Notes under the pieces: generated by a model
Seen by the model: only the letters and a program-made list of their open reading frames with translations
The model's database searches: none
Told to the model about the DNA's origin: nothing
Made by a program: the position numbers and the translations under genes
Assembly: GCF_012986595.1 (NCBI RefSeq)
Contig: NZ_JAAQYM010000007.1
Span: forward strand, 310,001-374,000
DNA length: 64,000 nt
Direction of reading: 5' to 3'
Source of the DNA: Pseudomonas koreensis
GTDB taxonomy: Bacteria; Pseudomonadota; Gammaproteobacteria; Pseudomonadales; Pseudomonadaceae
Shown: in pieces, positions 1 through 7,491 of the stretch
Layout: each line of letters opens with the position of its first letter
Numbering within the stretch: the stretch's first letter is position 1

Positions 1-2
1 AA

Positions 3-770
3 TACACGGGATACGCGCGCAAAGATAAAGCGCCTGCTAAAGGTTATGTCGATTGTGATTGGGTTTCGCCTAGGACTCCATATGTCATAGCCCTGTCCTC
101 CCATGATCAAATTGCCTACGGCAGAGAATTTATTTATTCAATGTTTGCTTTGCTATATGGGCACTATTACGACCCAGAAAAAAAAGCATACATCAACAGG
201 AAGACCATTACAAAGCCCGGTACGGACACGGAGTTAGATATTGGAATTTTTCTGAATCCTTCGTTCAAAGAAGTTTCAGCTATCTTGTTTTGCAACACTC
301 TCACACTGGGTAAGGTTTCGTCGCTACACAAATCAGAGAACATGAGTTTTGATGCGGTTCTAAATATTAGATATTTGCAAGATGAGCCGCACTTTCGCGT
401 GCATGAGGTGACGCCCGAAAATCCTGAAAAATTACTTGATGGTCTATATGTGTTTCACAATCCGTTTGCTACAAATAAATTAGAGGTCGACACGTTTGAT
501 AAGTTGGCACAATTTTCCATGGATGAAGCTGGATTACATCAAATTGGCAATTATCCGTTAATTGTTTCTAGATACCACACTAATATGTTGCCTGGCGCAG
601 TAATCCAAAGCGTAAAGGCTGATGCTTTTTTTAGCTACAACCCCGAGTATTGTGCGCGAGAGCTCAAAAAAGAGAGCGGTCTTTTAAATGGCGCTAAAAA
701 AGAAAGTGTCAAGCAGAAGAAGAAAAATAAAAATAAAATCGCGAAGGTATCCCGAAAAAAGAACAGATAA
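3..770 (+). CDS. Conserved hypothetical protein, 5' end outside window
   Basis: The reading frame is open from the first complete codon in the window, so the 5' end of the gene lies upstream. An internal ATG at 141 is unlikely to be the start, because the 46 codons before it read as ordinary protein (for example VDCDWVSPRTPYVIALSSHD). The visible 255 residues are a mixed globular protein without signal peptide or membrane segment. They end in a very basic lysine-rich tail (KQKKKNKNKIAKVSRKKNR) of the kind that binds nucleic acid or ribosomes. I do not recognise the family. The codon use is AT-rich compared with the core genes from 9.2 kb on, which fits horizontally acquired DNA. A palindromic repeat/terminator-like element follows the stop. 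A role beside the nuclease gene downstream is possible, but it is not shown by the sequence. Confidence 0.75.
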   Translation, partial: YTGYARKDKAPAKGYVDCDWVSPRTPYVIALSSHDQIAYGREFIYSMFALLYGHYYDPEKKAYINRKTITKPGTDTELDIGIFLNPSFKEVSAILFCNTLTLGKVSSLHKSENMSFDAVLNIRYLQDEPHFRVHEVTPENPEKLLDGLYVFHNPFATNKLEVDTFDKLAQFSMDEAGLHQIGNYPLIVSRYHTNMLPGAVIQSVKADAFFSYNPEYCARELKKESGLLNGAKKESVKQKKKNKNKIAKVSRKKNR

Positions 771-805
771 AAACACTTAAAATTATTTTCGATAACGGAA
801 CCAGT

Positions 806-847
806 AAAGGGGGGATTTAGTTTCTGAGAAATAAATCAGTCCCCTTT
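806..847. repeat. Palindromic repeat, terminator-like (copy 1)
   Basis: AAAGGGG (806-812) pairs with CCCCTTT (841-847), and an inner GATTTA (814-819) pairs with TAAATC (832-837), closing on a short TCTGAGA loop. The right arm runs into a T-rich stretch, so it can act as a rho-independent terminator for the upstream gene. A close copy lies at 2245-2292, so it may equally be a dispersed palindromic element. Confidence 0.75.
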
Positions 848-969
848 TTCGCTTTTTCGGTCCTTTTTTCTGATGCATTGATGCAGTTTTGATGCGGCCT
901 TTAAGATGGTCAAACAGCTTTTCGAAAGTAGATCAGCCAACTTCTGCTCCCCTCCAGAGGCATAATAAA

Positions 970-1932
970 ATGAGTCGTAACTTTAAAGCGTTAAAGCCTG
1001 AGATTTTAGAAAAATTCAAGCACCAATGTGCTTACTGTGGAGTCAAACTTTACGATCCGTTAATGGCGGATATCGAGCACTTCTATCCAAAATCCACCTA
1101 CCCGCATCTAGCCCTTGATAAAGACAATATGCTTATTGCGTGTCGAACATGCAACATGATTAAAGGCGCGAGATTTCCTGTTGCCGATGACGGACGACCG
1201 TTACTACTAAATCCGTTGCATGATGATTTTTCACAGCACATAAAGCAGAATGAAAACGGATATTTGGAAGGCGTCACGGAACAAGGAGAGGTAACGATAT
1301 CGGTATTGCAATTAAATCGACCTTCGCTCATAGAGCAACGCATACTAGAAGTTATCGAAAATAGGTTCTCTGGTGGTAAGGTATTGTCAGAGCACGATGT
1401 CTATATGACATTTACAAGCAGTATGCAAAATGTCATTGAGCTCAATGGTATTAAGTTGGATGATGGCAAAAACCTGCAAAAACAAATGGCGTACATGCTC
1501 TATGCAAATGTAATTACCTCTTTGGAAACATATCTGTGCGATCGGTTTATATCGCTCGTTCAAGGTGATAAGGGTAATCTCCGAGCTTTCGTTGAGAGCT
1601 TCAATGACTACAGCCAAGAAAAATTTCTTATTGCTGAATTGTTCAAAGTGCACGAAGGGATAGAGGCAAAAGCAATTGAGTCAATGAAAAGCGTTTTGTA
1701 CCACAATTTGCCAAAAGTAAGTGGCATGTACAGGGATACATTTGGGCTTGATTTTCCTGTTTTTACAGAAGTGTTTAAAAGTGTATTGATTCGGCACGAT
1801 CTGGTTCATCGAGCTGGTAAAACGAAAGCTGGCGACTTTCATGATCTAACCGCTGAGTCAGTCGAGACAGTTGTTAGCGAATGCTCAAAGTTTGTAGAAC
1901 AGTTGGAAAAGGAGCTGAGGTCCAATACTTGA
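970..1932 (+). CDS. HNH endonuclease with C-terminal HEPN-like motif
   Basis: A 320-residue protein. Residues about 15-70 form a zinc-type HNH nuclease: C20-x2-C23, DIEH ending at H37, N53, then C58-x2-C61-N62 and K65. The phrases IEHFYPKS and YPHLALDKDN are typical of the TIGR02646/PtuB-like HNH group found in retron- and Septu-linked nucleases. The last 60 residues contain IRHDLVHRAGKT, giving R275-x4-H280. This is the catalytic pattern of HEPN ribonucleases and resembles the MAE_28990-type HEPN group. The start at 970 is preferred over an ATG at 889 because AGAGG lies about 10 nt upstream and the sequence before it is not protein-like. No ATPase or reverse-transcriptase partner adjoins it, so it may act alone or with the gene upstream. 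The HNH call is firm; HEPN assignment is by motif only. Confidence 0.8.
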   Translation: MSRNFKALKPEILEKFKHQCAYCGVKLYDPLMADIEHFYPKSTYPHLALDKDNMLIACRTCNMIKGARFPVADDGRPLLLNPLHDDFSQHIKQNENGYLEGVTEQGEVTISVLQLNRPSLIEQRILEVIENRFSGGKVLSEHDVYMTFTSSMQNVIELNGIKLDDGKNLQKQMAYMLYANVITSLETYLCDRFISLVQGDKGNLRAFVESFNDYSQEKFLIAELFKVHEGIEAKAIESMKSVLYHNLPKVSGMYRDTFGLDFPVFTEVFKSVLIRHDLVHRAGKTKAGDFHDLTAESVETVVSECSKFVEQLEKELRSNT

Positions 1933-1988
1933 ATGTTTACTGTTCGGTCCAGGAGAAATGGGGACCGATTTAATATCTCGAATTGTGG

Positions 1989-2006
1989 CTTCTGGCCGAA
2001 AGCTGC
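1989..2006 (+). repeat. Dispersed island motif (TTCTGGCCGAAAGC type)
   Basis: CTTCTGGCCGAAAGCTGC lies just downstream of the HNH/HEPN gene. Related copies occur at 2845, 3566, 5295-5350, 7365-7412 and 8248, all between genes of the island. Confidence 0.55.
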
Positions 2007-2084
2007 CATCCTCCATAGCAGCTTCGGTCAACGCTTATTCCCTCTATCGCTCCGAACTAGCCGGACACCAAAGAGGGCAAACGT

Positions 2085-2245
2085 TTAGCTCTTCACCTCA
2101 ACATGATCCAACGCCTGATTCACCGCCAATTCACTCAACATCACTAACTGCGCAATCCCGATCACAGTTTTGCGATGAGCAGGCTCCAGCGTGGCCACAA
2201 AGTTATTGAGCATTTCGCTCGCTGATTCCAGTGATTCGCTGGCCA
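2085..2245 (-). pseudogene. C-terminal fragment of a DUF6124 gene
   Basis: The minus strand encodes about 53 residues (ASESLESASEML..., IGIAQLVMLSELAVNQALDH) that align without gaps to the C-terminal half of the intact DUF6124 protein at 8715-9071 (ACESMASASVML..., LGIAQVVMLGELAVNKALDN). The N-terminal half is missing. Homology stops exactly where the palindrome at 2245-2292 begins, and the frame runs on through the palindrome into unrelated sequence. I read this as a gene truncated by insertion of the palindromic element or by recombination at it. A short fused protein of up to 107 residues could in theory still be translated. Confidence 0.7.
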
Positions 2246-2292
2246 AAAAGAGGATTGATTTATTTTCTGAAAAATAAATCAGTCCTCTTTTT
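2245..2292. repeat. Palindromic repeat, terminator-like (copy 2)
   Basis: AAAAAGAGGA (2245-2254) pairs with TCCTCTTTTT (2283-2292), and GATTTATTTT (2257-2266) pairs with AAAATAAATC (2271-2280) around a tiny loop. It shares the core TTTCTGARAAATAAATCAGT with the element at 806-847 in the same orientation. A partial third right arm (AGTCCCCTTTTTT) follows at about 2299. It can terminate transcription in both directions. Confidence 0.8.
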
Positions 2293-2331
2293 TGATTAGT
2301 CCCCTTTTTTGATTCGAGTTTTTTAGCCGCT

Positions 2332-2691
2332 TTAGATACCCCCGAAACCGAAAAGCCAGAAAAGTAAAGCTCTGCCTCTATGCCCCTCATACTCCGATTC
2401 ACTATCAAGCTGTTTTAGACAATAAAACAAACTGATAATGGCTGGGATAAACAACAAAGTGAGCAACCATTGAAACGCAACTGTTGATTTCAAGGTGATC
2501 GCCAAAAGTAAATTAATTAGAGTCATGCCAATAATGAATAAGTTGTATCTAATATGTCGACGCTTCATTGAAGCAAAGCTTTCCCAATCATAAATCAGCC
2601 AGTCGTGGGAAAGGTCGTCGCATTTAGGACACCTAAGGCTTGGCGGAAGCTTGTCTGCGATATAACCGCAGCTAGGGCATCGAACTTTCAT
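2332..2691 (-). CDS. Small zinc-ribbon membrane protein
   Basis: A 119-residue protein. It opens with a rubredoxin-like zinc ribbon (MKVRCPSCGY at residues 1-10 and LRCPKCDD near 20), then has two hydrophobic segments of about 20 residues each near positions 50-90 (NLFIIGMTLINLLLAIT and FQWLLTLLFIPAIISLFY). The start at 2691 is chosen because AGGA precedes it by about ten bases. A longer in-frame start at 2841 would add 50 residues with a hydrophobic stretch but would run into the recombinase promoter region. The C-terminus ends close to the palindrome at 2245-2292. No family is recognised. The architecture is common among small membrane proteins of unknown function carried on islands. Confidence 0.6.
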   Translation of the reverse strand: MKVRCPSCGYIADKLPPSLRCPKCDDLSHDWLIYDWESFASMKRRHIRYNLFIIGMTLINLLLAITLKSTVAFQWLLTLLFIPAIISLFYCLKQLDSESEYEGHRGRALLFWLFGFGGI

Positions 2692-2844
2692 GACGCTATC
2701 CTGACACTCTCTCATTAGTTGACATGCCATGTCGTGGTAAGCGCGAGATCTATCGAGGGATAACGCGATAGGGATGACGGCAAGCCCGACTACGATAAAG
2801 AGGGTAGCAGGACACAATCCATTTGCCCGTAGTCTGTCCACCGA

Positions 2845-2866
2845 CTGCTGTTGGCCGGTTAGCGAC
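2845..2866 (+). repeat. Left inverted repeat flanking recombinase gene
   Basis: Positions 2845-2866 match the reverse complement of 3566-3587 at 20 of 22 bases, with shared core TGGCCGGTTAGCGAC. The pair brackets the tyrosine recombinase gene. The core also belongs to the dispersed TTCTGGCCGAAAGC-like motif of the island. Confidence 0.6.
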
Positions 2867-2915
2867 CCTTTCTCTGGTCAGCCATCCTTGTCCTTCGACA
2901 CGTGGAGGACTCGTC

Positions 2916-3536
2916 ATGAACATCTTCGCTACCTGCAGCCGCCAGCCTTGGAACAAAGGAAAACTGGTCGGGCAGAAAGCTCCACTCAGACTGAGAGATA
3001 TCTGGGCCATCCGGGTAAGGCTTCAAATTGCAGAACGAACCCGTGATCTTGCGCTCTTCGATCTGGCCATCGACAGCAAGCTTCGGGCCTGCGACTTAAC
3101 CAAGCTTCGTGTGCGCGACGTCGCCCATGGCGAGCACGTATCACCACGCGCCATGGTGATGCAGCAGAAAACGCTGCGGCCAGTTCAGTTCGAGATCACC
3201 GAACAAACACGGTTTGCTATCGCGGCCTGGATAAACCAGGCCCAACTCCGGAGCGAGAACTGCCTTTTTCCGAGCCAGCTGCATACCTCAGACCATCTAT
3301 CAACACGTCAATACGCACGTATCGTCAAAGGCTGGGTGGAAGCAGTCGGCCTTGATCCAGCCATGTATGGCACTCACACAATGAGGCGTACGAAGGCATC
3401 GTTGATCTATCGCAGGACGAAGAATCTGCGAGCGGTTCAACTGCTGCTTGGCCATTCGAAGCTTGAGAGCACCGTTCGATATCTGGGAATTGAAGTCGAC
3501 GACGCCTTAGAGATGGCGGAACAGACCGAGGTTTGA
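2916..3536 (+). CDS. Stand-alone tyrosine recombinase/integrase
   Basis: A 206-residue site-specific recombinase consisting essentially of the catalytic domain. The active-site residues of the family are visible: R57 in KLRACDL, K85 in MQQKT, H154-x2-R157 in HTMRR, H180 in LLGH and the nucleophile Y189 in STVRYLG. Usual phage integrases are about 400 residues and carry a SAM-like core-binding and arm-binding domain; both are absent here. The start at 2916 follows GGAGG by five bases. An earlier in-frame start at 2823 has no ribosome binding site. Proteins with this same beginning (RQPWNKGKLVGQKAPL) are, from memory, frequent in Pseudomonas islands. A 9-bp perfect hairpin and an inverted copy of an upstream repeat follow the stop. 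It could move this island or act on the flanking inverted repeats. Confidence 0.88.
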   Translation: MNIFATCSRQPWNKGKLVGQKAPLRLRDIWAIRVRLQIAERTRDLALFDLAIDSKLRACDLTKLRVRDVAHGEHVSPRAMVMQQKTLRPVQFEITEQTRFAIAAWINQAQLRSENCLFPSQLHTSDHLSTRQYARIVKGWVEAVGLDPAMYGTHTMRRTKASLIYRRTKNLRAVQLLLGHSKLESTVRYLGIEVDDALEMAEQTEV

Positions 3537-3545
3537 ATAAGCATA

Positions 3546-3587
3546 GCGACGGTCGAGCCCTGACCGTCGCTAACCGGCCAGAAGCAG
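3546..3587. repeat. Perfect hairpin and right inverted repeat
   Basis: GCGACGGTC (3546-3554) pairs perfectly with GACCGTCGC (3562-3570) across a 7-nt loop, ten bases after the recombinase stop. No T-run follows, so it is a poor terminator. The right arm merges into GTCGCTAACCGGCCAGAAGC (from 3566), which is the inverted partner of 2845-2866. Confidence 0.65.
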
Positions 3588-3736
3588 ACGCCGCAGAAGG
3601 ATTGAAGTAGGATCGTACGACGCTCGCTACGCAATCTTCATCCGTGTCACCTTCTGCATTGTTTTTCCTCGCCGTCGCGCTAATCTGAGTTCATCCAGAG
3701 CCCAGCACATAAAGGATTTCATCCATAGGAGCAACA

Positions 3737-5263
3737 ATGTCAAAACCTCGTGTCTTCATCGGCTCATCCGTTGAGGGGCTCAGTGTCGCCTATCCGGTAC
3801 AGCAGAACTTATTGCACGAAGCGGAAGTCACCATCTGGGACCAAGGCGTTTTTGAGTTATCTCAAACTACGATGGAGAGTTTGACTAAAGTCCTCTCGGA
3901 AAGTGACTTTGCTATATTCGTATTTTCACCGGACGATTTGATCCGGATTAGAAATTTAACTGCACCTGCAGTAAGGGACAATGTACTTTTTGAGTTCGGC
4001 CTTTTCATCGGTAAACTGGGACGAGAGCGAGTATTTTTCATTCTGCCATCGGATGGTGATCTACATATCCCTACTGATCTTTTAGGAGTTACGCCTGGTA
4101 GATATGAGTCAACACGCGAAGATGGCAGCATGCAGGCGGCTACCGGCTCTGTGTGCTACCAAATCCGGCTCCAGATGAAGAAGCTCGGGATTGCTCCTGG
4201 TCGGATTATCGTAGAGGAAAGCACAGAAGGCGGCGTAGTAGAGGATTTGGAAAGACGCGATTGGTTATTCGACTTTGTGGAAGAAAAGTATGATCAAGCC
4301 AAGGCTACGCTCCAGAGTGAAGTAGATAGCATATCGGGAGAAGCTGCGCTTACCAGAAAAGCTTGGATTCTTTACTGCGAGTTCAAGCTAAGCAACGATG
4401 ACAACATCGATGCATTAATAAACTACGCCAACGAGCACTTTGAGTTCTCAGGTGTTCAGTCCATTGTCGCAACATTCCTTCGCTGGGAAGGCAACGCCAG
4501 CAAAGCAATCGAACTCTTGTCTGCCGTCCAGGAAAAAAGGCCGAAGGATTCCGAAATTGCTATGGCGCTTGCGCTGTGTCATTCGGATGAAACTGACAGT
4601 GCTAATGCAATCGCTGAACTGCAGCGTATTGGACCGGATGATTTTCCTGAAGTAGCCATCCGTTTGGCTGAGACCCTTGAGCGAGAGGAAAACACGAACG
4701 AAGCTTTGTCAGTTGTTCTGCGTTGCTACGCGAAGCACCCAAGCCACAAGGGGCTTCGATTCAAGTACGCCCGCTTGGCTCAGGAGCTTGGCCAAGACCA
4801 TATTGGGGCGCACTTACTTGATCGCCTGACATATGAGGACCCAAGCTCAATTGAATATTGGGGATATCTTGGAAACTCCTGTCTCCAACTCGATCTATAC
4901 GATAAAGCGCTATACTCCTATCGTAGAGCAGAAAAGCTAATGAATGCAGAGAGCCCTTCGCAGTGGATAACCGCTAACATAGGTAACTTGCTGATTAATA
5001 AAGACCTGCCAACTGAGGCATGTGAATACTTGGAGCGAGCAGTCAAGTTTGAGCCTCACTCTGAGTACGGCCATGAACGATTAGCTTCTGCGTTAAGAAA
5101 AAAGGCTTCCGAGGCTAAAGAGTTCAGGAAGAAATGCACCGAAGGACAACGCCAGGTGCGTGAAGCGATAACGAACGCTCTCAATCCTTCGACTATTGAA
5201 TCCGATGCCCCGCGCGGCCTGTTGAGCAACTTGCTTCTGACTAGCCCACCTCCCTCAAAATGA
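3737..5263 (+). CDS. TIR-like (PF10137-type) domain protein with TPR repeats
   Basis: A 508-residue cytosolic protein. Residues 4-130 match the predicted nucleotide-binding TIR-like family: VFIGSSVEGL at the start, then SDFAIFVFSPDD, then RDNVLFEFGLFIGKLGRERV, and HIPTDLLG. E86 in LFEFG is the likely NAD+-cleaving glutamate. From about residue 190 to 480 the chain is helical with TPR-like spacing (for example KAIELLSAVQEKRPKDSEIA, DKALYSYRRAEKLMNAES, ACEYLERAVKFEPHSEYGHE). TIR-like domains of this family serve as NAD-depleting effectors in CBASS/Pycsar-type and other abortive defences. Here the TPR region may be the sensor or partner-binding part. No cyclase or other sensor gene adjoins, so it may be a single-gene system. 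The start at 3737 follows AGGAG (3727-3731) by five bases. A weak promoter (TTGTTT-16-TAATCT, 3659-3686) is possible. Confidence 0.85.
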   Translation: MSKPRVFIGSSVEGLSVAYPVQQNLLHEAEVTIWDQGVFELSQTTMESLTKVLSESDFAIFVFSPDDLIRIRNLTAPAVRDNVLFEFGLFIGKLGRERVFFILPSDGDLHIPTDLLGVTPGRYESTREDGSMQAATGSVCYQIRLQMKKLGIAPGRIIVEESTEGGVVEDLERRDWLFDFVEEKYDQAKATLQSEVDSISGEAALTRKAWILYCEFKLSNDDNIDALINYANEHFEFSGVQSIVATFLRWEGNASKAIELLSAVQEKRPKDSEIAMALALCHSDETDSANAIAELQRIGPDDFPEVAIRLAETLEREENTNEALSVVLRCYAKHPSHKGLRFKYARLAQELGQDHIGAHLLDRLTYEDPSSIEYWGYLGNSCLQLDLYDKALYSYRRAEKLMNAESPSQWITANIGNLLINKDLPTEACEYLERAVKFEPHSEYGHERLASALRKKASEAKEFRKKCTEGQRQVREAITNALNPSTIESDAPRGLLSNLLLTSPPPSK

Positions 5264-5294
5264 CTGCTCTGGGTCGATTGCTGCTCTCCTGATT

Positions 5295-5350
5295 GACCGC
5301 AATTGGCCGATTACCATCGCCCACGATTGACTGCTTTCGGCCAGAAGCGG
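5295..5350. repeat. Two dispersed island motifs
   Basis: One copy at 5295-5315 (core GCAATTGGCCGATTACC) and an inverted one at 5331-5350 (CTGCTTTCGGCCAGAAGCGG). They fill much of the gap between the TIR/TPR gene and the next start at 5492. The rest of that gap shows nothing else I can name. Confidence 0.55.
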
Positions 5351-5491
5351 CCAGTCACAGGTTGGTGGAGAGTAGGCATTGTTCCATTCACAAGGCTCCA
5401 AGGTCCGCATAGGGTGGGAAGTCTCAGAACGTTTCCATTAAATGCTTATCCAAGTCACCTTGCCTTTAAAACCTGTGTTCGGGGAGTAAAC

Positions 5492-6259
5492 ATGGACGAC
5501 TACGAAGAATACGACGAAAAAATTCCTTACCAGAACCCTGAAGAAATTGGTCAGACGGCAATTTACTCGGCTCTAAGCAGCCTGGTGCTCTTCGCAAACA
5601 ATCTCGACTTTAGCAACCAAGCGATGAATCTCACGATTGTGGATGAGTTCATCATGGATCTTGAATACGGATACCTTCGTAGTAAATTCGACGAGACAAA
5701 CACGCCTTACCAGTCGATATTCCTGTCTGCGCAGTCACAGATGTGGATTTTTTCTGCTTACGAGCTGATGCGCACATGGCGCGAGAAAATCAGTAAGTAC
5801 CTCAGAGCAGCAGACAATGGCGGGCTGCCGCTCAAGCTGAAAGAACTGCAGAAGCCCATAGGCTACGAGAACTACACGATCCAAAAACGCATCGAGGAAA
5901 TCAACCTGCTCATCGAGAATCCAGATCTCGTTGAGACGATGAGGGATGACCTAAGACGAACTCAAATGCTGTTCGCTCAGATTGAGCTCCTGCGGATGTC
6001 GCTCGCAAAACACCAGATGAGAAAGCGGCCCAGCGCAGCCGTCCTGACACCTACTGTGGGGTACATGAATCGCTGGTGTGGCTCCTTGGAGTACCAGATC
6101 AACAGCGGCCAGGTGATCATCTGCAATCTGAGCCGCAGAGACATTGCGGATGGGATTCGAGCAATACCAGCAATGACTGTCCCCTCCGACGAAGACCTCA
6201 ACTCATTCGAAATTGCTATGCGCGGGCCTAGTGATGATGAGCTGAAGTCAATGTTCTAA
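5492..6259 (+). CDS. Hypothetical helical protein
   Basis: A 255-residue soluble protein of unrecognised family. It starts with an acidic segment (MDDYEEYDEK) and is mostly helical: MWIFSAYELMRTWREKI near residues 84-100 and QKRIEEINLLIENPD near 131-145. A conserved-looking block follows (IELLRMSLAKH at 164-174, then VGYMNRWCGSLEYQI and LSRRDIADGIRAI). R168-x5-H174 lies at the end of a helix, a position compatible with a HEPN-like fold, but the motif is weak and I do not assign it. The start at 5492 is chosen over 5303 because GGGGAG lies 5 bases before it and the upstream part consists of dispersed repeats. It is co-oriented with the TIR/TPR gene 228 bp upstream, too far for certain co-transcription. 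Confidence 0.7.
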   Translation: MDDYEEYDEKIPYQNPEEIGQTAIYSALSSLVLFANNLDFSNQAMNLTIVDEFIMDLEYGYLRSKFDETNTPYQSIFLSAQSQMWIFSAYELMRTWREKISKYLRAADNGGLPLKLKELQKPIGYENYTIQKRIEEINLLIENPDLVETMRDDLRRTQMLFAQIELLRMSLAKHQMRKRPSAAVLTPTVGYMNRWCGSLEYQINSGQVIICNLSRRDIADGIRAIPAMTVPSDEDLNSFEIAMRGPSDDELKSMF

Positions 6260-6471
6260 TAGAGTGTCCTGCAGCAAAATGCCTGAACAGAAATGCCTCT
6301 CTTAGCCAATTTGTCGGATCTCAACGACTGCAAGGGGTCGACTGCGGCCCTTCGTAGGGGGCAGCAGACAATCAAGGTATCGACTATGCTGAGGTCTACT
6401 CAGGGTGTAATTTTTGCATCAAATATAGTCTATGGCTTTAGCCATTGTTCAGATTAATACTGGAGATATTA

Positions 6472-7323
6472 ATGGCAGCGGAGGCGCGAAGTATCTCAAG
6501 AAAAATTAGGGAAGTCTTACTGAATGAATCTAATGGAAAATGTGCCAACCCAGGTTGCAACAATTCCCGCGTTGAAATTCACCACATTCGTCAATGGAGT
6601 ATTTATAAAGCTCATGATAGCGAGCATATGATTGCCGTATGCCCTACTTGCCATGACGCTTGTCATAACGGCACTTTTAAAATAAGTGATGAGTTGCTAT
6701 ACCGATGGAAGGGCTTAACCAAGGAGCGCACCTATACTGAAGCCAATATTTTTGTTCCATCTGCTGAGGTGACTAGGCTAAGCATGGGAACCATTACCCT
6801 GCAGCAAGCAAAGGAGAGGGAGACTATAGTCTTTAATCTATCAAGTGAAAACAAGTTGAGCTTCTCCGTAAAAAGCAATTGGTTAAAAGTAAGCGCAAAG
6901 TTTGTCGACAATGAAGGCCGCACAATTCTTGAAGTTACAGATAATAATCTCAAGCTGCATCGAGACCAAGACGTGCTTTTAGAGCAAAGGCCTGGCAGGT
7001 TCAGGGTTACAGCTCCCGTAAAAAAATTTTATTTGCCAGCCACTGCACTGTTTCTCATGAAAAGAGCGGAGCCTCTTTATGCGTCAGACGGAAGGGTTAC
7101 AATGCTTGACCTGGAAGTGATAAAAGAAGGGCAAGTAAGAGTTCAGGGCGTTTGGCCGTTAGGGAACTCTGCAATTGTAGTTACTGAGCGCGCGATCAAT
7201 ATGTGCGATTCCGACGTTTTAAACAGCATCGAACCTAGGCCGTTAGTAATGACTGGTGCAGGTGACGAGACTGTTTTAATTTTTGCCGGCCCGATAGATG
7301 TCCCTATGTTTCGCTTTGAATAA
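6472..7323 (+). CDS. HNH endonuclease domain protein
   Basis: A 283-residue protein. Residues 9-65 carry an HNH nuclease fold with a zinc site: C24-x4-C29, the catalytic-region HH at 37-38 (VEIHHIRQW), then C57-x2-C60-H61 and H65. Residues about 95-283 form a second domain rich in predicted strands (for example NKLSFSVKSNWLKVSAKF, GQVRVQGVWPLG) with no motif I recognise. It may bind target DNA or a partner. The start at 6472 is preferred over 6445, as GGAG stands 8 bases upstream. Base composition is visibly AT-rich relative to neighbours, so it was probably acquired separately. It shares no architecture with the HNH/HEPN protein at 970. About 210 bp of AT-rich spacer before it contains no gene. 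Confidence 0.8.
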   Translation: MAAEARSISRKIREVLLNESNGKCANPGCNNSRVEIHHIRQWSIYKAHDSEHMIAVCPTCHDACHNGTFKISDELLYRWKGLTKERTYTEANIFVPSAEVTRLSMGTITLQQAKERETIVFNLSSENKLSFSVKSNWLKVSAKFVDNEGRTILEVTDNNLKLHRDQDVLLEQRPGRFRVTAPVKKFYLPATALFLMKRAEPLYASDGRVTMLDLEVIKEGQVRVQGVWPLGNSAIVVTERAINMCDSDVLNSIEPRPLVMTGAGDETVLIFAGPIDVPMFRFE

Positions 7324-7348
7324 AGTAAATGCTCCCGGATTTTTTCAC

Positions 7349-7412
7349 GAAACTGAACGGCTTATTTTGGCCGAATGCGGTCGTAAGTGCGTGGCAGCTT
7401 TCGGCCAGAAAC
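7349..7412. repeat. Dispersed island motifs
   Basis: A direct-orientation copy (AACTGAACGGC followed by TTTTGGCCGAATGCGGTCG, to 7383) and an inverted copy (GGCAGCTTTCGGCCAGAAAC, 7393-7412). The first shares its leading AACTGAACG with the copy at 8233-8266, so the M24 gene lies between two extended copies. Confidence 0.55.
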
Positions 7413-7491
7413 AGACATTCATGATGCGTAATTACCGACCTATAGCCTCAGAAAACAGCCTCATCTGTGGATCGACAGCGGTGGGAGTCCT

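Noticed and set aside
1958..2209. An 83-codon plus-strand frame after the HNH/HEPN gene
   Set aside because: It starts inside the dispersed motif region and runs antisense through the DUF6124 fragment; composition is Ser/Pro/His-rich without any family features.
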